Shown: positions 1 to 7,974 of the stretch, piece by piece
How positions within the stretch are numbered: the stretch's first letter is position 1
How the letters are laid out: every line of letters begins with the position of its first letter
Assembly (NCBI RefSeq): GCF_009002475.1
Contig: NZ_AP019860.1
Span: 2,170,001-2,234,000 of the forward strand
Reading direction: 5' to 3'
Length of the DNA stretch: 64,000 nucleotides
Source of the DNA: Candidatus Uabimicrobium amorphum
GTDB taxonomy: Bacteria > Planctomycetota > Uabimicrobiia > Uabimicrobiales > Uabimicrobiaceae
The notes under the pieces: generated by a model
Database searches by the model: none
Told to the model about the DNA's origin: nothing
What the model saw: only the letters and a program-made list of their open reading frames with translations
Translations under genes and position numbers: made by a program

Positions 1-159
1 CTTTTTGAAAGTTTTGTGCCAGAAAAATTTGATTTTCACGGTGTGTCAAAAAGATCTGCATTTGTTGTGGATGGTGAAGGGAAATTAAAATACTGCGAAG
101 TATTAGAAAATCCAGGGCAAGAACCAAATTACGAAGCGATTCAACAAGCCTTATCCTAA
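1..159 (+). CDS. peroxiredoxin-like protein, C-terminal fragment
   Basis: The window opens inside a reading frame (frame 1) that runs 52 codons to TAA at 157-159. The visible tail contains GVSKRSAFVVDGEGKLKYCE and a closing NYEAIQQALS. This resembles the C-terminus of AhpC/TSA (Bcp/AhpE-like) peroxiredoxins, where a G-(V)-x-x-R-x-x-F-(V)-I-D strand precedes the last helix. Such enzymes reduce peroxides with a peroxidatic cysteine, which would lie upstream of the window, so catalysis cannot be judged here. A hairpin follows directly. Assignment is moderate because only the last third of the protein is present. Confidence 0.6.
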   Translation, partial: LFESFVPEKFDFHGVSKRSAFVVDGEGKLKYCEVLENPGQEPNYEAIQQALS

Positions 160-163
160 GACT

Positions 164-185
164 CTTGGAGACGTATGTCTCCAAG
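164..185 (+). terminator. hairpin after the peroxiredoxin gene
   Basis: Perfect 9-bp arms CTTGGAGAC (164-172) and GTCTCCAAG (177-185) enclose GTAT, four bases after the upstream stop codon. The downstream T-run is poor (TTATATTGG), so this is a terminator-like hairpin and not a textbook intrinsic terminator. Confidence 0.5.
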
Positions 186-282
186 TTATATTGGTCCCAA
201 CTCTAGATATTAAAATATGTGTTTACTGCAAGTATATTCCATATTTACGGTTCAAAAACAATTCTTAAGATAGGAAAATACA

Positions 283-1161
283 ATGGAAAACAGAGAGCAA
301 TTAAATAGAAATTTAGCACAAATGCTTAAAGGTGGCGTGATCATGGACGTTGTAAATGCGGAGCAAGCTAAAATTGCAGAAGATGCTGGAGCAGTCGCGG
401 TCATGGCCCTAGAGAGAGTTCCTGCCGACATTCGTAAGCAAGGTGGAGTTGCCAGAATGTCAGACCCAAGCCTAATTATTGAAATAAAAGAAGCGGTTTC
501 CATTCCGGTAATGGCGAAAGCACGTATTGGTCATTTTGTAGAGGCCCAGATACTTGAAGCGTTAAAGATCGACTATATCGACGAATCTGAAGTATTAACT
601 CCTGCTGATGAAAAACACCATATCAATAAAAAAGTATTTTCAATCCCTTTTGTGTGTGGGGCAACAAACTTAGCAGAAGCTTTACGTCGCATTGCAGAAG
701 GGGCAGCGATGATCCGTACCAAAGGTGAAGCGGGAACCGGTAATGTCGTAGAAGCTGTTCGCCACATGCGCGCCATACGCGAAGGCATTAAAACAATTTC
801 TGGTATGGAGCCTCAAGAAATAATGGTGTGGGCAAAAGAAAACGGTGCGCCTTACGAATTAACATGTGAGGTGGCAAAAAACGGTAAATTACCTGTCGTC
901 AATTTTTCTGCGGGAGGAATTGCAACACCTGCCGATGCAGCACTGATGATGCAGTTGGGTGCGGAAGGGGTATTTGTTGGTTCCGGTATCTTTAAGTCTG
1001 AGAATCCACAAAAAACAGGTGAAGCCATCGTCAAAGCCACAAGTGACTACAAAAACCCACAAGTACTGGCGGAAGTCTCTAGAAATTTAGGCAATGCAAT
1101 GTCAGGTTTGGAAATAGCACAAATTCCAGAAGATCAAAAGCTGGCAAAGCGAGGCTGGTAA
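283..1161 (+). CDS. pdxS: pyridoxal 5'-phosphate synthase lyase subunit PdxS
   Basis: PdxS forms the synthase core of the DXP-independent PLP pathway. It condenses ribose 5-phosphate, glyceraldehyde 3-phosphate and ammonia in the cytoplasm. The 292-residue product is full length for the family. It is a (beta/alpha)8 barrel with the catalytic lysines visible as MAKAR (Lys79) and RTKGEAG (Lys147), and Asp22 in VIMDV. The phosphate-binding segment [24 protein letters not shown] and the C-terminal [10 protein letters not shown] are intact. AGGAAA lies 9 nt before the ATG. The stop overlaps the pdxT start by one base (TAATG), which indicates translational coupling with the glutaminase that feeds it ammonia. 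Confidence 0.98.
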   Translation: MENREQLNRNLAQMLKGGVIMDVVNAEQAKIAEDAGAVAVMALERVPADIRKQGGVARMSDPSLIIEIKEAVSIPVMAKARIGHFVEAQILEALKIDYIDESEVLTPADEKHHINKKVFSIPFVCGATNLAEALRRIAEGAAMIRTKGEAGTGNVVEAVRHMRAIREGIKTISGMEPQEIMVWAKENGAPYELTCEVAKNGKLPVVNFSAGGIATPADAALMMQLGAEGVFVGSGIFKSENPQKTGEAIVKATSDYKNPQVLAEVSRNLGNAMSGLEIAQIPEDQKLAKRGW

Positions 1162-1751
1162 TGAAAACAGTTGGTGTTTTGGCTTTCCAAGGAAGTGTTA
1201 TAGAGCACAAAAAAAAAATAAACGAAGCGGGAGCTGATGCACGCGAAGTTCGTCACCCAGAGGATTTAAATGCTATTGATGCAATTATTCTCCCGGGTGG
1301 CGAGAGTACTTGCATCACCAGAATGTTAAACGAATTCCAGCTAATGGAGCCTCTTGCACAAAAAATTCAACAAGGTTTACCTGTATGGGGAACTTGTGCA
1401 GGGGCTATACTTCTTTCACGTAATGTAGATGGGCAGCCAAACCCACTACCTCTAGGTATCGTTGACATAGATATCGAGCGAAATTCATACGGCAGTCAAC
1501 TCGATAGCTTTCAATATCAAACGCCAGTTTCTTTTCTAGATAATCGCCAGGTAAACTTAATATTTATCAGAGCACCGCGCATTCATTCTGTACATACTTG
1601 TGAAAACCTACTTAATATTGAATGGAAGCAACAGCAAGAAATCGTCGCAGTAAAACAAAACAACATATTTATCACTACTTTTCATCCAGAATTAGATTCG
1701 GGTTGCACATTTCATCGTTACTTTATAGATAATTACATAAAGACGCCCTAA
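1161..1751 (+). CDS. pdxT: pyridoxal 5'-phosphate synthase glutaminase subunit PdxT
   Basis: Class I-type glutaminase that hydrolyses glutamine and channels ammonia into PdxS. At 196 residues it is the usual family length. The triad is visible: nucleophile Cys79 in WGTCAGAILLS, His175 and Glu177 in TFHPEL. The substrate loop LPGGEST (res 44-50) is present. The ATG overlaps the pdxS stop codon, so the pair is a two-gene operon, and no other vitamin B6 gene is nearby. The next gene starts 38 nt later with its own ribosome binding site. Confidence 0.97.
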   Translation: MKTVGVLAFQGSVIEHKKKINEAGADAREVRHPEDLNAIDAIILPGGESTCITRMLNEFQLMEPLAQKIQQGLPVWGTCAGAILLSRNVDGQPNPLPLGIVDIDIERNSYGSQLDSFQYQTPVSFLDNRQVNLIFIRAPRIHSVHTCENLLNIEWKQQQEIVAVKQNNIFITTFHPELDSGCTFHRYFIDNYIKTP

Positions 1752-1789
1752 CCAAACATTTATAACTCCTGACATTAAGGAATATAGTA

Positions 1790-2923
1790 TTGTTGAACAA
1801 AGGTTTTGAAGTAGAAATGTACACAGGTACATATGATGCGGAAATTATTGGCTTATCCGACAAGATCAGTAGAGATTTGGAAGGATTTGAAAGAGAACCT
1901 GATGCACGAAATGTAGAGTACATCACGTCACCAACAAGGGACTATAAAGAATCTATATGCAAGCTCATACAACCGCGCGTGGCGCTAAGGGAATATCTGA
2001 AGAGTCGCAACTATACCATCATTCCCGGAAGTACCATGTCTCTGGGAGATACCAAAAAATTTGTGCGTTCCTATCCAGACAATCCCTATCACGATTTTAT
2101 CGAACAAACCTACGGCACAGATGTCGTAACGGCGAGCATCCACATAAACCTTGGTATAGAAGAAGACGTAGAAGTTTTAATGCGTGCTTGTCGTGTTATA
2201 CGCATGGAAGCCTCTATGTATCTAGCGATGAGTACTTCCTCACCTTTTATAGATAACCAAGTGACAGGATACCACTCTACACGTTGGAAAAGATTTCCCA
2301 AAACACCGAAAATCGTACCGGTATTTTCCAACCACCAGCACTATATCGATTGGATGTTACAGCAAATCGAAGAAAAAAATATGCAAAATGTTCGTCATTT
2401 ATGGACAAGTGTTCGCCCAAATGGAAGTAAGCGTCCTTATGATCTCAACCGATTGGAACTACGCATTTGTGATTTAATCTCTGACCCAGTAGAGCTTGTA
2501 ACGCTAACAGCTTTACTTGAAGCAAGAGTTTTACAAATTATTCACGACGAAACCATAGATCCACTTAATAAAAATTTCAGCAATGAAGAATTGCGTATCA
2601 TTGCAGATGACAATGATGAAAAAGCAGCAGAAGAAAGCCTCGAAGCACAAGTCACCAATTGGGCCACAGGTGAGTCAGTTGTAATACGCGATTGGATTAA
2701 CGATATATACAACCAAGTTCACCCTATCGCAAAAGAACATGGCTTTGCGTGTTTTCTAGAGAAAGTACCTGCTATGTTAGATCGTGGTAGCATATCACAA
2801 CAATGGCTCAATTTATACAATAGCGGTAACTCGATCCAAGATATACTAAAATCTGCTATACAAACGAACATAGTTCGCGAACAAGAGATTTTTGCCATGG
2901 CATGTTGTTGTGACAAAAGCTAA
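1790..2923 (+). CDS. gshA: glutamate-cysteine ligase, cyanobacterial/GCS2 type
   Basis: ATP-dependent ligase for the first step of glutathione synthesis (gamma-glutamylcysteine from Glu and Cys). The 377-residue protein starts KGFEVEMYTGTYDAEIIGLS and contains EREPDARNVEYITSP and PGSTMSLGD. To my knowledge these segments are typical of the cyanobacterial-type GshA in the carboxylate-amine ligase GCS2 family. The start is TTG at 1790, supported by AAGGA at 1776-1780; the adjacent in-frame TTG at 1793 is an alternative. No gshB is present. The convergent glutaredoxin/BolA pair just downstream makes a glutathione role plausible. A sister function such as a YbdK-type ligase cannot be excluded from sequence alone. 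Confidence 0.85.
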   Translation: MLNKGFEVEMYTGTYDAEIIGLSDKISRDLEGFEREPDARNVEYITSPTRDYKESICKLIQPRVALREYLKSRNYTIIPGSTMSLGDTKKFVRSYPDNPYHDFIEQTYGTDVVTASIHINLGIEEDVEVLMRACRVIRMEASMYLAMSTSSPFIDNQVTGYHSTRWKRFPKTPKIVPVFSNHQHYIDWMLQQIEEKNMQNVRHLWTSVRPNGSKRPYDLNRLELRICDLISDPVELVTLTALLEARVLQIIHDETIDPLNKNFSNEELRIIADDNDEKAAEESLEAQVTNWATGESVVIRDWINDIYNQVHPIAKEHGFACFLEKVPAMLDRGSISQQWLNLYNSGNSIQDILKSAIQTNIVREQEIFAMACCCDKS

Positions 2924-2938
2924 AAGACAAATTTTGCG

Positions 2939-3259
2939 TTACATACTATCCTGTAATTTTTTCTCAAGAACACCGCTATCGTACAGTTCTTGAACTTCTT
3001 CACTTCCCCCTATAAATTCGCCACTTACATATAATTGGGGAAGTGAGGGCCAATCACTAAAAACTTTAACACCCTCACGTATCGCGAAATCATTGAGGAT
3101 GTCAATGTTTTTAAAATCGTGAATTCCATGCTCTTTTAACATCATGACAATGTTTGCACTCAAACGACACATGGGAGAGGAAGGTGTGCCCTTCATAAAG
3201 AGAACAACGCGATTCTCGTCAATAATTTTCTTAATTTCTCTTTGAATATCTCTATTCAT
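2939..3259 (-). CDS. monothiol glutaredoxin (Grx4/GrxD family) with CRLS active site
   Basis: Small (106 aa) thioredoxin-fold protein of the monothiol glutaredoxin class. Members bind a glutathione-ligated [2Fe-2S] cluster and hand it to targets, usually with BolA. Family landmarks are clear: LFMKGTPSSPMC (res 20-31), the DWPSLPQLYVSGEFIGG segment (cis-Pro and GSH-binding region) and the acidic C-terminal helix. The active-site motif, normally CGFS, is CRLS here (Cys31-Ser34). The single cysteine is kept, while the Gly-Phe pair is replaced by Arg-Leu. It follows bolA on the same strand after 48 nt, so the two are probably co-transcribed. It ends 15 nt from the convergent gshA stop. Confidence 0.92.
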   Translation of the reverse strand: MNRDIQREIKKIIDENRVVLFMKGTPSSPMCRLSANIVMMLKEHGIHDFKNIDILNDFAIREGVKVFSDWPSLPQLYVSGEFIGGSEEVQELYDSGVLEKKLQDSM

Positions 3260-3307
3260 GATTTTTACCTGAAAGAAAAGATATTTTCGACAAAATTTAC
3301 CTGTGTA

Positions 3308-3562
3308 TTATGAGTTATTGGCCAGTTTTTGAAACTCTGCGATCGTAAGTGTTTTTAGAGCTAGGGCGTGTATTTCACCATCCATCGCGTTTCCTAGAGC
3401 TTTGTAAACCATTTGATGTCTTTTTACGCGGCTAACGCCTTCAAAACTATTACTCATAACAATAACTTCAAAATGGTCTCCTCCGCCGGTGTAGTCGTTT
3501 ACACGTACTTCTGCTTCGGGAATGGCGGCCTGTAGAGTGTCACTAATCTGTTGTGGAGTCAT
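3308..3562 (-). CDS. BolA/IbaG family iron-sulfur metabolism protein
   Basis: 84-residue BolA-like protein with the class II KH-like fold. Diagnostic pieces are [27 protein letters not shown] and the helix following [12 protein letters not shown]. The conserved C-terminal-side His (IHALALKT) and the His of the DHF strand are candidate cluster ligands. BolA proteins form [2Fe-2S]-bridged heterodimers with monothiol glutaredoxins, and this gene is first in a two-gene unit with one. It is shorter than E. coli BolA and closer to the BolA2/IbaG subgroup. Confidence 0.93.
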   Translation of the reverse strand: MTPQQISDTLQAAIPEAEVRVNDYTGGGDHFEVIVMSNSFEGVSRVKRHQMVYKALGNAMDGEIHALALKTLTIAEFQKLANNS

Positions 3563-3673
3563 ATTTTACGCCCTTCATAAAAAAGTATTGTAATATTGTG
3601 ATTCAGTTATAATCACGCCTAAGTTTAAACGAATTTTTTTATTTGTCAATGAATTTTACCCAAGGAATAAACA

Positions 3674-4015
3674 ATGAACGCCATCGATTTTGTGGTATTT
3701 TTCGCCATATATTTTGTTAGTATATCTTTCACTATGCGCATTATGCAGCACGAACTAAAATGGAAAAACATTCTCTTTATATCCATTGTTTTGACATTTA
3801 TCCCCCTATTATCTAAGTACGCCGCAACATATTTGACTAGCCTGACATTCATTCGTAACCCTATGCAGTTATTAGTTGCTGTACTTTCGATTATTGTATT
3901 TTCCATTTTCATTCACAAAACAAACCAACATTCTACAAAAGAAAAAGTACAGGTCACGATTTGTTGGTTTTTGATATTTTTTCTAATACAACTCATGGTA
4001 CGCCACGCTTTGTAA
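3674..4015 (+). CDS. small membrane protein of unknown function
   Basis: I do not recognise a family. The 113-residue product is mostly hydrophobic, with about four likely membrane segments (res ~4-21, 32-48, 62-80 and 93-110) separated by short basic loops, e.g. HKTNQHSTKEK at res 81-91. It begins 11 nt after CAAGGA. The ABC-2-like permease starts 42 nt downstream on the same strand, so the two may be co-expressed and could form part of one membrane complex; this is inference from position only. Confidence 0.6.
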   Translation: MNAIDFVVFFAIYFVSISFTMRIMQHELKWKNILFISIVLTFIPLLSKYAATYLTSLTFIRNPMQLLVAVLSIIVFSIFIHKTNQHSTKEKVQVTICWFLIFFLIQLMVRHAL

Positions 4016-4056
4016 CACACAACTTATTCTGGACAAATATCCGGAGAGCCTTTTTG

Positions 4057-5538
4057 ATGATTATTCTAACAAAAGATCTACGTTTTTTTAGTCGCGATCG
4101 TTACTTTTACTTCAAAAGAGCATTTTTAGTCATTGCACTCTCAATGCTCTTTTGCTTTTATTTTTTTTCTGCGACAAGCTACGATGGACTTGGAGGGCAA
4201 ATTATTGCGAAATTCTCACTACTTAGTTTTGCCTGTTTCCTCATCACAATTCCTACAATTGCTACCGATAGTATTGTTCAAGAGCAACGACAACAAACCT
4301 TGGCCCTCCTCAGTCTTTCGACAATAAGCTATTCATCCATTCTCTATGAAAAATTTTTCGCTCTTCTGGCAATGTTTTACGCTTATTACTTTGGCATTAT
4401 CCCATTACTATTTGTTTGTGGTTGTTTTGGAGGAATCGCACCTGCGCAGATACTCCAGATTGTCATTGTCCAATTGAGTTTTGTCATGGTCATTAATTCC
4501 ATAGGACTTCTCGTTGCTTCTTTTCACGCTTCCTACCAAACACAAGTGCTGGCATTTCTCGTCGCATTATTGTGGCTCGGCACTTCGATGCTCATCGCCA
4601 TCATCCCCGACATTTTTGCTGTATCTCCTTTTACGACTTACATTTGCCAAAGTTTCTCCCCTTTTTTGGTCGTGGAAAAAATTCTCGCCACCTCTTCGTG
4701 GTCTTTGACTCTCACAAACTTAGCGATTGAAACAATACTAACCGTTATATTCCTTCATATGGCCGCGAAACTATTGCGCAGTCACATTTTAATTTTCAAT
4801 GAGCCACAGACCATTAAAAAATCAAAAATGAATACGAAGCATGACAATCCCATTTTTTGGCGTGATTACTACAAAGTATATGGTGGCAATCGTTCTTTTT
4901 TGGTACGATTTTTTCTCACACTCTTTGCCATTCCTTTGGCAACTTATCTTTCACACTTTTTGTTTATGTACCTCTATGCGCGTCCTGTCCCTTTTAATTT
5001 GTTGTCTTTTACCACGACAGGACTCATCATAACCATTCCCTGTACAATCTTTACCCTATTTTCGGGATGTACGCGATCATTTGTGCGCGAAACGCGGCGC
5101 AAAAGTTTTGACTTTTTGCGACTCACATCACTGTCAAATCGTCAAATCATTTTGGGAAAAAGCCGGGCCATTTTATTTTACAGTGCCCCCTTTATTATTC
5201 TCATGATCATTTTTAGCGCTATTTTTATATATTTTTTTCCGAAGTATACCCAAGGGAAGTGGTTGTACATTACCATGTCTGTTACCAATCTCCTCGCTAT
5301 TTTCAGCTGCGCTTTTTGCTTATCTTCACGAGTCAAAACTTCAGGAGCAGCCGCAATCTACACATACATTATTTTTACAATACTCCATGGGGCAACATCC
5401 CTGGTCTCTAACTTTATCGCCAGTTCTCCTGCGGCAAATGTAAAAATAATGGCTACCTACTATACTTTAATAACGATTGGTTATATAATAATAGCAATTC
5501 TATTTTTCGAGTGGACAAATAAAAATTTGCGTACATAA
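4057..5538 (+). CDS. ABC-2-type permease-like protein, internally duplicated
   Basis: 493-residue polytopic membrane protein resembling ABC-2 transporter permeases. Each half starts with a polar xxKDLRFFSRDRY- or NPIFWRDYYK-like segment. A membrane helix follows, then a coupling-loop motif (QEQRQQTLALLSLSTISYSS in the first half, RETRRKSFDFLRLTSLSNRQ in the second) and four or more further helices. Two fused permease units is the simplest reading. The frame stays open upstream to a TTG at 3961, but ATG 4057 has GGAGAG 8 nt ahead and avoids overlapping the preceding gene. No ATPase gene is adjacent, so the partner and substrate are unknown. Confidence 0.7.
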   Translation: MIILTKDLRFFSRDRYFYFKRAFLVIALSMLFCFYFFSATSYDGLGGQIIAKFSLLSFACFLITIPTIATDSIVQEQRQQTLALLSLSTISYSSILYEKFFALLAMFYAYYFGIIPLLFVCGCFGGIAPAQILQIVIVQLSFVMVINSIGLLVASFHASYQTQVLAFLVALLWLGTSMLIAIIPDIFAVSPFTTYICQSFSPFLVVEKILATSSWSLTLTNLAIETILTVIFLHMAAKLLRSHILIFNEPQTIKKSKMNTKHDNPIFWRDYYKVYGGNRSFLVRFFLTLFAIPLATYLSHFLFMYLYARPVPFNLLSFTTTGLIITIPCTIFTLFSGCTRSFVRETRRKSFDFLRLTSLSNRQIILGKSRAILFYSAPFIILMIIFSAIFIYFFPKYTQGKWLYITMSVTNLLAIFSCAFCLSSRVKTSGAAAIYTYIIFTILHGATSLVSNFIASSPAANVKIMATYYTLITIGYIIIAILFFEWTNKNLRT

Positions 5539-5591
5539 TTAATTATGTGCGGCGTGTTGTGTCTACAAACAAATCCTGAAAGGAAATGTTC

Positions 5592-6785
5592 TTGAAAATT
5601 TACATATTTTTGACTCTTTTCTCTATAACCGTGTTGTTTGCCCAAAGCAACGATCCCTCGGTAACTATTGCAAATAAAATAGCGCGAAGAGATGCAATGA
5701 ACAACTTAGAATTGCAGATAACCAACTTACCACTCGCTAACGACGGTAGTATAAAAACATTTCTTTACCGCCGTAAATTGCAAAAAGATTTCCGTGAGAT
5801 ATACAACAAACACATAGAGCAAATAGGAGTCTATGTAGATGCTCACCAAAAAGCTTACAAGATTACAATCGCCATCACCTTGGAAAATGTCATCTTAAGT
5901 TTACACGAGTTAACGCGCAAACACAATATCCGCGGCTATCAACCCGCTATCGGAAATTTACACCAATACTCCCAAAAAATTTTCTACGCCACAGGTGCCA
6001 TTCCCATAGGTAGCTATATACTAGAACCTACGCCTGCAAATCAACAAGCGAAAAATTTCGCCATACATTGCGCCCAGACAAATGCATACAAGCATCTTGC
6101 AGACATCATCAAAAATATGCGCATTCATTCTGATTTGAAGGTCAATGATTTCGTTACAGAAAGTGGCGATATTCACAACGCATTTGTCATGTTTATTCGC
6201 CAAAACGAACTACAAACGCACTTGCAGCATCAAAATCTCGGTGTTGTGGAAGTGGTTATTGAAGTGAAGGTAAGCGATATTGAACAGGCCCTAGCAAAAA
6301 TTTGCTCAACACACTACAAAGGTGATTTTTGGAACGCACAGCATTTTGAAAATTTACATAAATATGTGCGCTCGCAACGCATTATTGCAAAGGGAAAGGG
6401 TATGATTCCCACTCAAAAAGGACATAAACGCTTGCGTAAAACGATTTACATACCACAATGGGCAAACAAAACCATACTTGTCACAGGAGAAAGTTTTATT
6501 CCCAAAACCGTAGGTACAGTTAAGGCAAAGAAAATTGGTTTGGAAAGAGCGCGTGCCGATGGTTACCACAAACTGATCATTTACATCATGGATTTACCAT
6601 TACACGACAATAGAAGCCTAAGAAAGCTTATGGAAAAAAATATAGTCGTACGCGACAATATAAGTACCGCAATCAAAAGGGCTGATGTTATTGAAATACA
6701 ATACACAAAGCAGGTTGTCAAAATAAAACTGGAATTGTATCTTGCTGAAATTTGGCGAGTGGTCGCCCACCTTTATCGCCGCTAA
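5592..6785 (+). CDS. secreted protein with three LPP20-like repeats
   Basis: About 397 residues with a Sec-type signal peptide (IYIFLTLFSITVLFAQS). TTG at 5592 fits the AGGAAA at 5581-5586 best; the nearby in-frame ATG at 5586 lies too close to it. Three related blocks of ~80 residues can be aligned by eye (res ~27-110, 152-240 and 318-397, counted from 5592). Each has an Ala/Arg-rich helix, a hydrophobic I-x-x-L/M segment, a basic helix and a final I/V-rich strand pair such as VVKIKLELYL. The pattern recalls LPP20/FlgT-N-type domains of secreted lipoproteins, but there is no lipobox cysteine. No function can be assigned. It ends 7 nt from the convergent regulator gene. Confidence 0.65.
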   Translation: MKIYIFLTLFSITVLFAQSNDPSVTIANKIARRDAMNNLELQITNLPLANDGSIKTFLYRRKLQKDFREIYNKHIEQIGVYVDAHQKAYKITIAITLENVILSLHELTRKHNIRGYQPAIGNLHQYSQKIFYATGAIPIGSYILEPTPANQQAKNFAIHCAQTNAYKHLADIIKNMRIHSDLKVNDFVTESGDIHNAFVMFIRQNELQTHLQHQNLGVVEVVIEVKVSDIEQALAKICSTHYKGDFWNAQHFENLHKYVRSQRIIAKGKGMIPTQKGHKRLRKTIYIPQWANKTILVTGESFIPKTVGTVKAKKIGLERARADGYHKLIIYIMDLPLHDNRSLRKLMEKNIVVRDNISTAIKRADVIEIQYTKQVVKIKLELYLAEIWRVVAHLYRR

Positions 6786-6792
6786 GAATTTC

Positions 6793-7542
6793 CTACAACA
6801 AATCAAGTCGCCCGATCGCACGCCAAATGCCCACTATACTTTTTCGCGGTACAACAATTTCCCTACGCAAACGCGGATTGAGCGCTTTTAGATAAATCTT
6901 ACCGCGATTAGATTCCACTACCTGGCGAAATATTTTTTGCATTCCCGCTTGATTTTGATAAATCACAAATACAAAATCATTGCGATGTATATGTTCTATC
7001 TTAGAGAAAAATACAATATTTCCTTTAGAAAAACACGGGAAAACTTTGCGTTCCATGGTATCATCAAATATCTGTAGAGCAAATACTACCAACGCCTTAT
7101 GCAATCTGAAGCGAATGTACTCTTGAACATTTTTGATGTATTCTTCAAAGTCACCCTCAATTTTTTCATAATTACTCACCAGCGGAACATAATCTTCGGG
7201 CATTGATTTGCGTTTATTGTATTCCTCTTCCAGGATAGAAGACAATTCATTGCCTTTTTCTTTTAGGTATTTAGAAGGGGTAATAATTTTGGAGACATGT
7301 AGTTCTTGCTTGATATCTTCGGGAATTTTGTCAATGTGAGAAAGGCGTAAAAGAATCTTACGATCGATGTTAAGAACCTTGCAAAGTTTGCGGATCATTT
7401 TGTCGGAGGGGGGATTTTTTTTACCGTTTTCTATTTCGGAGAGATACCCTTTAGAAGTTTTGATTTTTTTAGCCACATCATCAAGGGTTAGTTTTAAATT
7501 TTTACGAGCTTCGCGAATTTTTTTACCGAATACCGAAGTCAT
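6793..7542 (-). CDS. XRE-family regulator with S24/LexA-like C-terminal domain
   Basis: 249 residues. The N-terminal helix-turn-helix spans res 5-62 (GKKIREARKNLKLTLDDVAK then TSKGYLSEIENGKK), a classic Cro/CI-type DNA-binding domain. A linker follows, and then a C-terminal region (res ~119-245) with the layout of LexA/CI S24 domains: VPLVSN, ALQIFDDTME and GMQKIFRQV. At the position where S24 peptidases have the catalytic Ser (D-S-M) this protein has Thr162, while a Lys (203) is kept. No Ala-Gly self-cleavage site is evident in the linker. The domain may act only as a dimerisation or sensing module. No phage genes surround it. Confidence 0.8.
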   Translation of the reverse strand: MTSVFGKKIREARKNLKLTLDDVAKKIKTSKGYLSEIENGKKNPPSDKMIRKLCKVLNIDRKILLRLSHIDKIPEDIKQELHVSKIITPSKYLKEKGNELSSILEEEYNKRKSMPEDYVPLVSNYEKIEGDFEEYIKNVQEYIRFRLHKALVVFALQIFDDTMERKVFPCFSKGNIVFFSKIEHIHRNDFVFVIYQNQAGMQKIFRQVVESNRGKIYLKALNPRLRREIVVPRKSIVGIWRAIGRLDLL

Positions 7543-7560
7543 TTATTACTCTTTCCAATA

Positions 7561-7589
7561 AAATTGCCATACGAAAAGTATGGCAATTT
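7561..7589 (-). terminator. 12-bp perfect hairpin between two minus-strand genes
   Basis: Arms AAATTGCCATAC (7561-7572) and GTATGGCAATTT (7578-7589) enclose GAAAA. Read on the minus strand the hairpin runs into TTTTATTGG, a short U-rich tail. It should end transcription of the small gene at 7604-7864 before the XRE regulator. Confidence 0.7.
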
Positions 7590-7603
7590 ATGCGCAGTGC
7601 TAT

Positions 7604-7864
7604 TTACTTTTTCTTTTTGGTGTTATATAGATCATATGTTTGATCAGATACTTTAGGTGCAGAAACACCTCCAAACGTGCGTTTACCGGTATCAACACGT
7701 TGTTCAGGTCTTGGTTTGCGAATCCCATCAAGGCTATGTGGGGCAGCTAATCCTACCTGCCCAGGAGCTTTTCCATGTCCACTCACATTTTTGTGTACAT
7801 TTAAATCGTTTGTGCCTTGTTGTTTTAGACCATTAACTTTAACACCTTTTTTATTTTCAGCCAT
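7604..7864 (-). CDS. small Gly/Lys-rich protein of unknown function
   Basis: 86-residue polar protein without a predicted membrane segment or cysteine, rich in Lys, Gly, Val and Pro and ending in KKKK. A strong AAAGGTGG ribosome-binding site 6 nt before the ATG and a clean downstream hairpin argue that it is a real gene. It looks intrinsically disordered and basic (e.g. KKGVKVNGLKQQG and GIRKPRPEQRVDTGKRTF), as expected of an RNA-, DNA- or ribosome-associated small protein, but no family is recognised. Confidence 0.55.
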   Translation of the reverse strand: MAENKKGVKVNGLKQQGTNDLNVHKNVSGHGKAPGQVGLAAPHSLDGIRKPRPEQRVDTGKRTFGGVSAPKVSDQTYDLYNTKKKK

Positions 7865-7974
7865 GAACAGCCACCTTTCTAATGATAATAGCAGATTCTC
7901 TTATTACTTAATCATACGAAAATTTTAGGTGAAATTCAATAAAATTTCGTGTATTGGGCAAGGAGATACCTCTC

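Noticed and set aside
6793..7542. XRE/S24-like protein as a sign of a prophage
   Set aside because: No integrase, structural or lysis genes flank it, and the neighbours are ordinary chromosomal genes.
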